Of a DNA stretch of 64,000 nt, positions 33,001-45,801 are shown piece by piece (the stretch's first letter is position 1; every line of letters begins with the position of its first letter). The stretch comes from Rhizoctonia solani. Lineage: Eukaryota; Basidiomycota; Agaricomycetes; Cantharellales; Ceratobasidiaceae. Location of the stretch: positions 1,860,001-1,924,000 of the forward strand of contig NC_057374.1 in assembly GCF_016906535.1 (NCBI RefSeq). The letters are read 5' to 3'. Position numbers and translations under genes: made by a program. Below the pieces are notes generated by a model. It searched no databases. It was not told where the DNA came from and worked only from the letters and a program-made list of their open reading frames with translations.

Positions 33001-35928
33001 CCCTAAATTGTACTATATGCAAGATTTATCATGCGCGAACATATTGTTCTTCGAGAGATTCGAGGCTACCACATAGCTAACGACTATTCCGTTGAGATAT
33101 CTCGGACCACGTGAAATTCAGATCAAAATATATTATGTTATGTTATGAGCGATCCTCGCATCGACCAAAGCACTGGTGAATCTCTCAAAGTAACGTACAA
33201 TAATCGGGATGATTCAATTTGTTAGTCGCCCCTGGAGTCGCAGTACAGCTCAACCACTGACTTTCGGAGTTCTAAACGCCAAGTGACTGATCTCACTAAG
33301 CCCACCCTATCCGAGTATACAGGGATAGTGCTATTGGAGAATCCCCTATCCCTATGCAGCATAGAGAGAATAGTATTCATCACAATGCGATGCGAAACGC
33401 TCGCGTTCGGTTTCATCGACACGTTGGTAGAGTGGCAAGAAGTCGAAGGCGATGCCTTTAACCCTCACGTTGAGTGATCAATTCTGAAATTCCGAGCCCT
33501 TACCTGGGCTTTTCACCTCAGATGAAAGCATGAGACCCGATCATACACGGAGTAAGTACCTTGACTCATTCCGTATTCAATTATCAGCCAGTTCAGGTCC
33601 ACTCTACTTTCCTTTGTTTAGTCGGAATGTGCAGAGCAATGCTCGGCGATAGTCTATGATTGAATACGTATATCCCTGTCGTTTATCACATCAGCTTTCT
33701 AGAAAGCGTCTCTAGCAGTTGGCCAATGGCCTCGGCCCAGGAATTCCAGACCTCGGGGATGAATAACCCCGATCGACTCGCCCATAGTTTAAGTTTCCAC
33801 CCCTTCCCGATTTGGTATATCGGTTCCCTGATATACATGCACCAACGTGTCCAACCGTCAAGTGACCCGGAAGAACACATACCGGTGTTCGGACCCCCGA
33901 CGGACGATGCCGATTAGTTTATCCCCACTTTGCTGCCGGCAGTGTTGTACGACTAAAAGTTGAGATCGACAGACCAATATACTTGTTGTCCGCCCATCGT
34001 TTGTCCTTGGGAACCGTCATTCCACTACGTACAACACGTGTACTCGCGAGCTCGAGCTGCTCCTCCCTCATCTCCCAACCTCGGTACTTTGCGCGCTGTT
34101 TGACTCTTCCCTTCCCTTCCATACTGTGTTTATTATTCATTTGTAACTTTGTTTGGCTTGCCCGCATACATGTTCAGTCGTTCGGCATCAGAGAGCTTTC
34201 TGCGCCCCCCATACTGTGATACGAGCAATCTCGGACTTGACAAAGTAATATAACGCATGCCTGTTACATGGATACCGAGCAGGGTACGTGGGCTGAAGCT
34301 TTTCCCTGAGTGGCCTCGACACTTCGTTCCAGAGTGAAGGTGATTGATATTGAGTTGCAGGAGAGTTGGGTCTTCTGGTATATGCGCCTTCTAACCATCA
34401 GTGTCAGGTCAGATTCTACCCTTCGTATCACATTAATCTTCCTCCTCATGTCACTTGTGTCTGTATGTATCCTCTGTTAGTCTGTTTCAATGACCCTCCT
34501 CTGCCGTGACATAGACCATAGGTAGGGAATACCAGGTTCTTGGGCTCTACTGCGACCCGAGTCACAATTTGTATGATAGTTACCTATGCAAGTGTTTCAG
34601 AACGATCATTCTGTCTGTGGTTGTGGGACACGAACCGGGCCTTTGAACCATGATCTCAACCTTTATTGGCTCATCTTTGCTCGGGTAATAAGATAGCCAA
34701 AAAAGGAAACTGTCGTTCCCTCTGGAACTGTACAGTTGCTCGATATAATTCAGCTACCGTGCGGGGTATAGCGTAATTATCGGAGGCGTGTATAGAATTC
34801 CATTCATTTGTATATATAAATTAACGTTTCATCTGGCCAAGAGTATTACGACAGCAGTTTTTCCAGAGTGAACGACAGTTGATGGGCGGCGCAGTCGGAG
34901 CTACGGTTTGATCTACTGTGCGACTGCGTGCTGATCGGAAAGGCAACGGTATGTGGGTAAGAGTCCGTAGTTGCACGGCGGGTTTGCACAATGTGAGACT
35001 ACTCGTACTACTGCGCGCCTAGCGCGGAAGATTACACGATTGCACGATTTCTCCTCCACACGACGTGGTTGTAATTTTGGGTGGAGCGAGGAACCGAGCT
35101 CCCCCTTGTCCTATCTGTTCGAATTTGAATTGATTGGAAGGCCAGTGACGTTCGGGGGAGCGAGCGCAATATACACTTGCATACACCCCAGGTGGGAGGG
35201 GGAGGGGTTGATTACAGGGGAAAAAAAGATGCCAGCGAAATACCCGGCAATACCCCATACAAGTTAAAATGGTATTTGACCTGGATGCTAAGCGAGAGCG
35301 TCGGATAAGCCTAATTGAGATCATCCAGCCCCAGCCAAAGTCGAGCAATGGGGAGTTTTGTATACGGGGCGATGCCGAGAGTACTGAAATGCACGTATGC
35401 AGACTGAATGCACGGAGGATGGGGAATGACCGCATGGAGTGAAGAGGAGGATGATGAGGGGCGGCTGCGAGGCGCAGTTATCAGGGTCTATCAGTGTGCC
35501 TGTCCGATGACCGCTCGGGTAGCTCAGTCAGCAAGCTAAAAAAAGTACGGGAGTCGGGCCGACCGTTCCAGTCCCAACGGTGCTAATGACGATAGACAAG
35601 CGCATGGATGGATCGACGGTAATGAATTCAGTGCCTCCGAGAGCAATAGGCGTATGTTCGAGGCAAGGCTAGGGGGGCAGTGCGCCGGCGGCTGTGCGGT
35701 GAAACCGGGACGAGTCATATCGGATGGGCGCCAAAACCGCGGACTGGTCGATATGAGAAGATACGTGAGAGCGTGGGCTGGTGTTTATAAGACAGCAGCT
35801 CGGGGATGGGAGAATGTCAAACCCCCCGCCTCGCGCCCGCCACTTGGCCACACACAGCTGCACACGGGCACTGCACTAGCGCCCATCCGTTAAAAGAAAG
35901 GTAGGAGAGAGTTGGATCAGACGACGAC
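27002..35928. other. 8.9 kb gene desert
   Basis: All open frames are short (below about 110 codons). None has a domain, splice-consistent continuation or repeat that I can recognise on either strand. A short tandem word (GTGGCGGT...CTGTGGG twice) lies at 32180-32225. The last ~900 nt before 35929 must contain the bZIP promoter and leader. Decayed repeats too old to see by eye are possible. Confidence 0.5.
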
Positions 35929-37452
35929 ATGTCCCCACTGACGCGTTATGTGGCTATTGCTCCAGCGCCCCCCCGCAGGCCAGACATAGTGTCTGCACCC
36001 CACCACTCCTCTGAGCAACACTCCCAGGCCGCCATTTCACATTTCCGGAACAACACTACATCTGAGACACGCCACCATGTCGACCCAGATCTAAGTGTCC
36101 TGTACGCCCAGCCCAGCACTGACTACCCGGTGCCCCTCTTCGACCAACATGTCTACCCAGCACAGCCACAGCGCTCTCCCTCTACCCCTCACCACCATGC
36201 GATAGCCGCACACTCGTCTCGTCTTCGGACATCTACTCAATATGGTATAAATATCCCCACACAACTGCCTCCCGCTCCCCGCACTACCTCCCGCCACACT
36301 CCCCGCTCTCCCGACAAGCACACTTTTGCCGTTCCCCGTGTGCCTCTCGCCAAGACATCGCCACCGACTGATAGCTCGAGTGCAAATCCAACCGATCTCT
36401 TGGACAATTATATTAAAATGCTCAGCCACACCCCGAATAACGCCGACGCCGTTGCGCCGGTGTCCCCAGCCATGACACAAGACCTAACCAACCTCTTTGA
36501 GATACTGCAGGGTGGTACGTCTCTCATCTCCATCTTGTCTCAGATAGACTGTAACACAGCCACCGCAGCATCTGTTACTGCCTCGCACCCGGGCAACCCC
36601 ACGCCCCACTCGACTCCGTTTGATACCGACTATCGAACGCTCGAGGAGCTCATCACCTCGCCTGAATTCACTTCCCCCTTGTTTGAGGATACCCCCAACC
36701 TCTCCGATGCCTCGCCTTTCACTCCCTCGAGCTCGTCGACCCGCCACCAGACCTCGCCGGCTCTCTTTGATTACGCCGACTCTTCTTCGGGGTCCATCCC
36801 TCTCTTTGGCCCGAGCCCCATCGTCATCAACTCGAACCAGGGGTTGAGCACTCCCAATCTCGACTCTCTCAATCTGCACTCGGCCCATCTCGGGTTCGAG
36901 AGTCTCAACGACCTCCTTCCGATCAACAATGAGTCTCCCATCAGTCCTTCGGTTGACACAAGCGACTTGTTCTCTCCGAACACTTCGCCTCTGTTCTCAG
37001 ACTCTTCGTCTGTACGTCCCGAGGGCGTTCGCTCCGTCTCGGATCCGGTCAAAAAGTCCCAGCCAACCGGGCACAGGAAGAATCTGACCCCGGAGCAGCT
37101 CCTTAGCGTCGAAGCCCCTACTCAGCAGCGCAACTACTATGGCCCCTCGGCGACCTCGCGCAAACCGGTCCCTGCTGGCTTTGAAGAGCGCCGTGCCAAG
37201 ATTGTCGCCAAGCGCCGACGTGGACTGGGTACCGAGGGCGAGGAGTTGTCCGAAGATGCCATTCTAAACGCTGCGGTCGAGGATAAGCGACGGGCAAACA
37301 CAGTCGCTGCTCGACGAAGCCGTCAGCGCAAATTGGAGTACGTCAAGACCCTCGAGATCCAGTTGGCCGAAAAGGATCACGAGATTGCATTGTGGAAGGA
37401 GCGGGCGATTGCGGCAGAGGGCATGGTCCGAAGACTCGAGGGGAAAGAGTGA
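35929..37452 (+). CDS. bZIP transcription factor, Gcn4/CPC1-like
   Basis: An intronless frame of 507 aa. Gcn4/cpc-1 proteins activate amino-acid biosynthesis genes under starvation. The first 430 residues are Pro/Ser/Thr-rich and apparently disordered, with acidic-hydrophobic patches such as TLEELITSPEFTSPLFED and SLNDLLPINNESP that resemble activation domains. The basic region DKRRANTVAARRSRQRK (452-468) has the N-x-x-A-A-R-R-S-R-x-R-K pattern of the Gcn4 class. The zipper that follows (LEYVKTLEIQLAEKDHEIAL) is weak, with Lys, Trp and Ala at expected leucine positions, and the protein ends right after it. Upstream ATGs with short frames (for example near 35587 and 35654) recall the uORF control of GCN4, but the transcript start is unknown. 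Confidence 0.85.
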   Translation: MSPLTRYVAIAPAPPRRPDIVSAPHHSSEQHSQAAISHFRNNTTSETRHHVDPDLSVLYAQPSTDYPVPLFDQHVYPAQPQRSPSTPHHHAIAAHSSRLRTSTQYGINIPTQLPPAPRTTSRHTPRSPDKHTFAVPRVPLAKTSPPTDSSSANPTDLLDNYIKMLSHTPNNADAVAPVSPAMTQDLTNLFEILQGGTSLISILSQIDCNTATAASVTASHPGNPTPHSTPFDTDYRTLEELITSPEFTSPLFEDTPNLSDASPFTPSSSSTRHQTSPALFDYADSSSGSIPLFGPSPIVINSNQGLSTPNLDSLNLHSAHLGFESLNDLLPINNESPISPSVDTSDLFSPNTSPLFSDSSSVRPEGVRSVSDPVKKSQPTGHRKNLTPEQLLSVEAPTQQRNYYGPSATSRKPVPAGFEERRAKIVAKRRRGLGTEGEELSEDAILNAAVEDKRRANTVAARRSRQRKLEYVKTLEIQLAEKDHEIALWKERAIAAEGMVRRLEGKE

Positions 37453-38383
37453 ATTTTGTCAAGTGAATCTCGGTGTCTGTCTGCATCTCAAAAGTTGTTT
37501 ATTCTCGGTCTTGTTTTGTCTGGTCTTGTCTCTCGTTCTGATCCCCTCGTTCCCGTCTGCTCCACTGGTTCTGATGATCATTCACGACCCTCAACTGTTG
37601 TCGTGCCCCCAAGTGCTATTATAGTTTTGTTCTCCCATAGTGTGTTTTGCTCGCTCGGTCAACCCGGGTTTGAGTTTCTCTACGATGTATGTGTTTGGAT
37701 TGGTCTTGAATACGACTTGAATTTCTTGCCTATATTTGTCTGCGTCGTGACTATTTTTGGTATAAAGCCATATATCGACGAGGCAGCTGAGAATCCGGGA
37801 CCCACAAGACGGGTGCGTGAAGTGATCGCCGCGAAAATCAGGGAAATGATAATTAATGCAAACACTGTCAACAAACGGCGCATCAATTTGATCAGCGAGT
37901 CGGGCGATGTTTAATTGAACCCGATAGCAGGGCGGAATTATTTTTGGGTCCGTTCTGGGTAGCGGTGTGGATCAATTGATTCATAGCTTGACCGCGGGTG
38001 TGACAAATAAGCATAATCATTCAACCAGGCTAAGCATACAGTGAGGCAAAACCATGAGAGCCATCAGATAGATACTTTAGTGCATGTAGTCACCGATGCA
38101 CATTAATACACGTGGCGATAAATAATATACGGGCGGCGTGCGCTCGTCATGGATAGCATGATTCAAATAAATACGTTCGCGGCATGTTCGTCTGCACCAA
38201 TCCAGTAAAACTAAGGGTTTCATACTTGCCGGCGGATTCCCTATACCGAGCATGTTTTCCTCTGGCAAACAAACTTGGTAAAGTGAACGCGGGCCTGCAA
38301 AAGGTATTTGCGTTGAGTTCATCAGACAGCAGGATTTTGAATGATAACATACCTTCTAGTCAAAACTCGCCGACTGAAACGCT
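37453..38383. other. Intergenic region after bZIP
   Basis: Probably the 3' UTR and terminator of the bZIP gene. The 152-codon frame at 37456-37914 opens with TTG, not ATG, and looks like pyrimidine-rich UTR, so I do not call it. Confidence 0.5.
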
Positions 38384-38641
38384 CTACACCCCCTCTTCGT
38401 TACCTTGCTCCAGTTGAAGCGGTCCGAAGAGCGATCGAATCAGCGGCGGGTTCATCGGCAAGGGAGGGGGGGCAGGTTCGGGAGCGTGCATAGCTAGCAG
38501 GACGACTGGTGTGCCAGGAACCACCGAATTATCTGGTGCAGGTTCGACATTGGGCTGTTGTATCGCTTCTGGCGTAGGCTCTTCGACCATTAGCGCGCCC
38601 GGATTCACACTGGAAGTCGGAGCAGAGAGTATGGTAGGCAT
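38384..38641 (-). CDS. Small proline-rich hypothetical protein
   Basis: An 85 aa frame (MPTILSAPTSSVNPGALMVE...) rich in Pro, Glu and Ala, without a domain. A TATAAA word lies about 15 nt before the ATG and another TATAAAA near 38874. It could equally be one exon of a longer gene or a chance frame. No function can be proposed. Confidence 0.3.
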   Translation of the reverse strand: MPTILSAPTSSVNPGALMVEEPTPEAIQQPNVEPAPDNSVVPGTPVVLLAMHAPEPAPPPLPMNPPLIRSLFGPLQLEQGNEEGV

Positions 38642-41600
38642 TTTCGTGGATTTATAGTGAGCTGGATGTACCGTATCTTGATCGACACGGACGGACTTAC
38701 GCTAAGATTCGAGCGAGATGCTTCGAACGAGCTTGGACGACGTTCGGCTGGCTCCGACCCATGAAAGATGTTGATAAAAGCGTAAGATCTAACGAGCGAG
38801 CTTGGTTTTAGTTGTGGTGAGGTCAGACCTCAAGATAGTATTGGAAGATTAAGATACACTTCTGATGGTTCATTTTATAGCGGAGAGCAGGCCAACCCCT
38901 AGCTAGTTGCGGAGGGGTGAGTTGGTCACCACGTTCTTTCGGAATGTTCTTCTGTCCTTTTTTGGACCTTAAAAACCGAAAATCGAAGAGCGTTCACTGA
39001 GTCTTTCGCCCCAGAATCAGGGTACTAATCCGGAGCCTGCGATTCGAAGCATCCACGCATCGTTTTGAGCACATAACGAGCCCGCACTCCACAGATGAGT
39101 TAATGGGACTGTCGGGAAGCTCCAGCAGCGGCCACCAGTCACGTGCGGTCCTCTTCGAAGTGACATATACAATATACACCAGTCACGTGCTGGCCACCAA
39201 GGCGTAGGCTCCGCGAGAAACCGGTTTGTGGGTTTGAAACCGAAATCACGCGTCGTTTGAAACCAGAAATCCTAGCATCATCGACCACGTGCGATTACAA
39301 ATACATGATATATATACCACATTAAAATACTATAGTATCGACACTCACATGTTGACGCTTGCGAGTGGGTTCGGGAGAAGGGGAATCAATCCGGGGGGGA
39401 CACTTTCTGTGTAGTATTCTGGTGATCATAAAATGCTTCAAACAGTGCCTTCGAAGCAAGGAACACACCTTCCTCACGCTCGACCTCAAAGTAGTTTCGA
39501 CTACCATTTGAGACCGGTGTATCAGTATGACCTAAATCGACCCTTTAGGGACGTGTACTATAGTACGGTAGAAGAGTCCGCGCCGCTGGGACAAGATCAG
39601 CAAAGGGGACCGGTGGTCGCACTGAGCGAGGTACCTATACACCATAATTAGCGCCCAAGAGTAACAATGATAAGTGAATCGGAAACTTACTAAAGCTACA
39701 AGAGCTTCTTCGAGTCTATAATGCTAGCGAATTGTTACCATGTCAATCAGCGTTGATACCTTTTGAGAAGCTTGATCGGGTGAGTTCAGTTTGTTATCGT
39801 CGACATAGTTTTCTCTTCTGCCATCGAGTTGGGAACGATGCTTGCGAATAGATGCCCGACAGTAGTAGGAAGGTCCGTAGAACGTACCGAAAGAAGGTTT
39901 TCCCGAATCAAGCTTGATACAACTAGTACGAAGAGGCTCGTGGGTAACGGGTGCAAAAAGCGCTAGAAAGCGGGCCTATTTTTAGTTGGAAGTTTGTCGC
40001 CCAATTCAACTGTTTACTTTCTCATGTTTTTAGACAAAGATATCCATGAATAACAATATTTGTCATAAGTTCAGCGCTAAGTGTTACTTCTCTTGGGTAA
40101 GCATTTACGCTGTGCAGTCTCTTTATGAGCAAGGCTCAGTGCCGCCCAGTTATACAAGCTGTCCAAAAAAAATGATTTCACGGGTCATAGTTAGTTCTGC
40201 TACGATGCTTTCAATCGGACGCACCTACCCAAGAAACACTGAAGTTAAAACCTGATTGGGGCAACATAAGTCGGTACTTCCAGAGTTGTGAGAAATGGCT
40301 GAGATTGAATTTGGCAAGCATCCTTATTTGCCTATTTCACCATTCAAGTGAGTATTTGGCATGTATGCACCTAGATTCATATACAAGATATCTTATGGCT
40401 GTTACATCCTCTTGAATTTTGTGCAGCTGTTAAGGCTGGTGGTCATTGAAGAAAGAAGCTGTAGCTGCCATGCCGTACCAAAGTACCAGGCATTGTGTGC
40501 AATAGGAAATTCAATTTAAATTGTTGTTGTGTCACGACGCTAGTTGACGAAACCGTTAGTCACATTTTCAATGACCTTCACGGCATTTCAACGTCAGATT
40601 GTACTTTAAATGCGCAACCTCCGCTACCGTTCATTCATTCAGATACCTCCCATTCACTCTTTAGACACGTATCCTTCACTGCTTCAACAGTTCAAACGCT
40701 TCAATGTCCCAAGTACTTCTCTACATTCTTGCTATGTAAGATTTTTGATAAGATAGACATGCCTGAAGAAGCTGACGCTATTGGCTGATACAATATAGAA
40801 TTTTTCCGCCGGTTCCGGTCTTCATTAGTAAGCTCCCGCCTCAGCGAAATAAGACTACCAGCTAACGCTAGAGCTGTTTCTGTGTGGTCAGAGCGTGGCT
40901 GCTCAAGTGATGTGATGATCAATATGCTACTTTGTGTACTTGCGTGGTTTCCAGGCGTTATTCATTCATGGTTAGCATATTTACTTCATATTAATGGTTG
41001 AGATTAACTAAAATATTGTAGCTACATCATTTCCAAAAAAGAAGTACAATCCCCGGCGAATCCCTGAGATACCACACTCCTTGAGGCCCATATAATGTAA
41101 CTGTCTGAGTACCTTATGTAGACGCATACAAAGGCTTTGTCAATCTATCACTCCTTTTATTTATAATACATTATGTCCCTGGAGTGCTTATATCCAATCA
41201 AGCGGAGATGACCCACACCGGACCCCAAAAGTGTGGGTTTTCCAGACATAAGACTCGTACATTATAAGAGAAGTGATGGAAAAATCCGACCAGTAACTAG
41301 TATTTGCACTCGGATCTCAGTTCATCCCATGTGCCGTTGAGGTGCAGAATCTGCATTTTTGCGTGCGGATGGTTGGCAAATCCTGTCGTTATAAAGACTC
41401 CCTGTACTTTTGTAGTTCACAGTGACCTTGTTACGTACGCAGTACGGTATGGTATTTATATGTATTCACAATCGATCAGAATAGTAGGAATAGCCGGTTT
41501 CAAGCCTATGAGCCTTGTTCCAACCTATCCTCTACAGAACGGGGGTCCAGGATTTTGCGCTCGCCAAGTCAAGAAATCTGAACGAGCGCATACACGCCAG

Positions 41601-42192
41601 GAGAGTCTGGATAACCTAGCTTTATTATAGACATAGATAGACTGTATCGACACGTCTTTGCTCATCCGAATCCATGCAGTCAAATGAGTAGTTCACAGGT
41701 ACTTACAGACTCAGGAAAGTATGCATGCCAAACCCACAAGATTAATTTCAGTTCGAACCAAAGAAACAACTTGATTAACCGCCAGAATGCGAAGCATAGG
41801 TTAGGCTTATAAGTTGTACCTTTAGCTCCGCGATACGGCAAACATGAAGCCAAAGCAGCAGCGGTTAGCTATTTACCTCTAAACATGGGAGTTATCATGT
41901 ATTAATTAATCTTATAGATATTTATGAAAATCGGTGTGCTATTTCGGTTTAAGCGAAGGAACGTCCCATAGAGATATGATGTCATTCAGAGACTTTGTGA
42001 TCAACTTATGGGGCACTGAGGCAAACTCGGATGTTGTATTGTAGTAATCAGTTGAGTATATTGGTGTATATTAGGTGGAATTTCCGGACTCCTGAAGCTC
42101 GAAAAACAAGACTATCAAACATCTGTTCAAGCAACCGTTACACCGACTACGAACTACTCATAGGTGTGCACCTAGTAGGCACCCGCAAATAA
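38642..42192. other. Intergenic region, no gene seen
   Basis: 3.5 kb of AT-leaning sequence with only short frames. I found no tRNA, no repeat ends and no recognisable protein relic. Confidence 0.45.
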
Positions 42193-43285
42193 TTACGCCC
42201 TTTTCACGGTCACATTGAACAACGTGAACTCTTCCAGGAGCGGGCACGATTTTTCCCAGAGCCCGAATTGGAGTTCTGGGTGGTTTGGATGTCCTCCAAT
42301 CAGACCTTCGAGTCGGAACTTGCTAAGGTTACAAAACTTCGTCAAGTAGGACCGTATATCTGCCAGTGTCTTCAGAGTTGTGGGGTCAAACTAGGGGGTA
42401 TCAATAAAGTTAATAGTACGAAAATGCTGGGCTGGATTGCCGACCTACATTTACCCAAAGTTGTGCGAGGGTATTACGGTCTCCATTGTCACTGACGGCA
42501 ATATGAATTACAAGTTCTTTCAGTTCCTCCGGATTGTGACCAAGTTTTTCAATCAATTCCAACACCTGAGTTCCCCATGGCCCCCATGACAGCTTGATTT
42601 GATCCCGGAAGTAAGTCAGTGGTGCTGTCGAGCGCGGGATAGCGTTGTACATCCCATAGGAGCGATCCCAACTACGGTCCACTGATATTTGAGACACGGG
42701 GCGACTGGGAACCAGATTCATGACCGTAGTGGCTACCGCATCGATCTGCTTCAGGTTAGGGAGAACATGTGGTTCAAGCACAGGAAGAACACCCGGCGTC
42801 CTGCCCAGACCGGCATGTGGTTTAAGACAGATAGACTCAATTCGATTCTGTGATTCCAGAAATTTGATAAATCCTTTGCTTTTGATTGAATTTGCAGAAA
42901 ACCGGCGGAGGAGGAATGGATATTCGGGTTGGTTAAATAGATATGTCATCGAGTAATGGTCAACATTCAAGACCAGGTTGACAAGTTGGGGGAGTTTCAT
43001 CAGTAGTTGTTTAGTATCTTCCTCTGGTTTAGCATCGGGATAAAATACGTCAATAGTCAAGGTCAGAAGCTCGAGTGTTCTGACATAACCGTGGAATGCT
43101 GGTCGCTGAACAAGGGCCCAATGAAAAGCCCGCACTTGTCGTCGCTTTTTCAGCGTAACTTTCTCGTATAGAAATGGGGTTGCAATGCGATTATAACGCC
43201 TGTTGAGTAAGGCTAGGGTTGCAGCTACAGGTTTATTACTATAGCTAATTACCACTCCGACTAGTTCGTTCGGAAGGTTGAACAT
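42193..43285 (-). CDS. F-box/LRR-like protein
   Basis: Two exons (42455-43285, 42193-42390) give 342 aa. The N-terminus MFNLPNELVGVVISYSNKPV, followed by LALLNRRYNRIATPFLYEKV, matches the F-box-like start (LP.EL...I) common in agaricomycetes. These proteins typically act as substrate adaptors of SCF ubiquitin ligases. The rest has leucine-rich spacing (LVNLVLNVDHY, HVLPNLKQIDAV, CPLLEEFTLFNV). The intron starts GTAAAT, has a TACTATTAAC branch-like site and ends CCCTAG; it joins LAQLW to FDPTTLKTLADIRSYLTKF. Without it the frame runs into an unrelated 14-residue tail. Substrate unknown. Confidence 0.72.
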
Positions 43286-44332
43286 GATGAATGGAAAGAT
43301 GGACCACCAAAGGGAATTAGACTAAATGCTCTATATGAACGATTTAGATATATACGAAGGCCAATGCCCATTTACCTGAAGGTCTAGATCATCAAGGCTC
43401 CACACAACACGTGTGATTGATGCGTGCACCCAATGTCTATGAATACTCTACAACGAATTTTTTCGTTTCCATCACCGCATGCACGCCGCGCTTCATAACT
43501 CACGTTTTTTCAAGACTCGCGAAAGAGGCGACTCAAAATCCTACTGTTCACTCGTTCCTTTCATCCTCGCTAGCACCGATTCTCATCCGTTGCCCCCTTT
43601 CGACGCTTGAAAGCTACTAGCGCTGACTTGAAATAGGAACAGGTTCCGTAAAAAACAAGATCGTCGATTACTAACGATCCTTAACTTACCATCTAAGGGT
43701 ACAGGTCTAGACTCAAGCCTCATTAGAAGCTTTACACGCTCCTAAAGTAAGTTGCTTGCAGGAGATTGATGTGATGAGTACGACACTAACAACTTGAATA
43801 AGCGTATATATGCTATATATATGTTAGATACACAGCTCGCTAGCGCCGGCACGTTGTCGTGTGGTCCTCGACGGAGCCGGGGCCCACCCCTGCCCGATGG
43901 CCGATAGGGGATTCGTATATATTCATGTATCGGCGATTCTGCTCCTGCAAGCCCACCTCCCACAGCACTGAGACATTCCAGTGCAGGTGTCGGGGATCTG
44001 ATAATATATCGATAAATCAATTTCAAGGGAGATTAGTGCGTATGATCATGATCAAGCTGTATATCCTCAATAGCGTGCAATATTTCGTACCGTAATTATA
44101 ATAACAGCGGAGAGAACTTGCCTCTTGCTATCAATCCCTTCTATATCTGGTCTCAACAAGACGCCAGGATGGGTAAGCAATAGTTGGTGGTGTGAATTAT
44201 ATTTCAAACTTCCGGCTCGGATATGGCCCGGATCCCGACCAGACCTCTCAATCAAACCTTCCTCGAGCGCACTATACATATTTAAGAGAGCGTCCTTCTC
44301 CACATTTCTCTCTTGATCTGTCTTACTCACTA
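43286..44332. other. Divergent intergenic region
   Basis: The F-box gene and the thioesterase gene point away from each other, so both promoters are here. A TATTTAAG word lies about 55 nt before the thioesterase ATG. Nothing else seen. Confidence 0.5.
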
Positions 44333-45541
44333 ATGGCTCCCCTTGCGCAAGCGCTCTCCCCTCAGCTCGTTGAATCAAGCACGTCGGGTTTACCGAAGCA
44401 CGTGTACCGAGGGACCGTTGACCCTGGATGGGTCGTAGGATCGTAGGTCCCATACAATTCATCTATCTTATTAATTAGAGCCTCACTACTGCTCTAGTGT
44501 TCCACATGGAGGATACGTTCTTGGCCTGCTTATCATGGCCAGTATGAAAAGTCAACAACAAACAAAGCATAAAGACCCAATCCACGTTACGGCGCATTTC
44601 ATGCAACCCACAGCGCGGGAAGAATACACCATTCAAGTCCAGGTCATTCGTACTGGTTCACGATTCTCGAATCTGACCGCGAACCTCATTCAAAACGTTT
44701 GTCCTACACATTTACTGTTATCCGTGGCTTGACGATGTATCTTGTATACGCAGGGCGAAACCAAAGTACTCACGCACATCATATTCGGCACGCTCATAGA
44801 GTTTGACGAACCCGAACCTGCAGTCTCGATCTCAGAATACGAGCACATCCCTCCGACCCATCCTCTCTTCAGACCCATCCCCTTCTCGACTCATCCACGC
44901 AACTCGGCCCCCTCCAAAATGCACTTTAAATACGGCAAATTTAGAAACGAAGTCAGAAGCGCCCATGATTCAACGATCATGGCCCGGAACCGTGTCAAAC
45001 TAGAGGCTGAGCCTGGCACGCACGACGGAGGACTCGAGTCGGGCGCTTGGTGGGAGTTGGCAGGAGAGAACGAAGAATTGCATTTGAGCATGATTCCGTT
45101 CTTTGCGGACATATTTGACAATACGCCTTCGATCTTGTCGCAGGTTCATGGGAAAGAGATACCAGCTATGTAAGTTTTGGTATGTGTGGTGAGTATGAGT
45201 ATGCGAGGGGACTCAATTCGGGGTTTGCTAGGTGGTATCCGACCATGGTCATGACGATTGAGTTCAAGCGAAAACTACCCCGACGAGGGATGCCTGGATA
45301 TTCGAGTAGGACATTGGGTGTATATTCAAAAGGATCATTTTTGGAACACGGGCGCCACGACATGTATGGCGAGATCTGGAGCGCGCCTAGCTGTATCGGC
45401 CAATCAGACGGAAGAGACCCAACGGACGGCAGTTGGAAAAAGGACATGCGGTGCGTGGCCATCACGGGACAAATGGCACTCAGCGTGTCTATAGCGATTA
45501 ATGAAAGCAAAGGCGACAAGGCATCTAAAGCCAAACTGTAA
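44333..45541 (+). CDS. Acyl-CoA thioesterase-like double hotdog protein
   Basis: Four exons (44333-44442, 44498-44696, 44754-45169, 45232-45541) give 344 aa. Family members hydrolyse acyl-CoA to free acid and CoA. The N-terminal hotdog has DPGWVVGSVPHGGYVLGLL, the W..G..PHGGY start typical of fungal TesB-like/4HBT_3 proteins, then HVTAHFMQPTAREEYTIQVQ and FSNLTANLIQNGE. The second half has WYPTMVMTIEFKRKLPRRG and MYGEIWSAPS, the expected second hotdog strand pattern. No organelle signal is visible. All exon phases close. Chain-length preference and in vivo role unknown. It converges with the RhoGAP gene, 260 nt apart. Confidence 0.8.
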
Positions 45542-45801
45542 TAGACAAAAAGAGCAGGATAGAACAAGCAGCTGTAATTTATCCGTAGAAAACATACTCA
45601 TAATAACACGATATACTGAACCATATATATAGAACAACAGACAACAGATCGTAGGGGTAAGAATCGAACGGGAATAACCGAGTCTTGGACGAGACACCTC
45701 CATCCAGCAAGGCATTTAAAACACCATCAAGGACACTTGAAACATCAACGAGCACAATTTGGGCCACCTTTTGAATCCGGGTGGATAGGAAACCCAGACC
45801 T

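Noticed and set aside
37456..37914. 152-codon frame right after the bZIP stop
   Set aside because: It opens with TTG, lies in pyrimidine-rich sequence typical of a 3' UTR, and has no domain.
45640..45720. tRNA gene on the minus strand
   Set aside because: A GAATCGAAC word resembles a T loop, but no acceptor, D or anticodon stems form around it.
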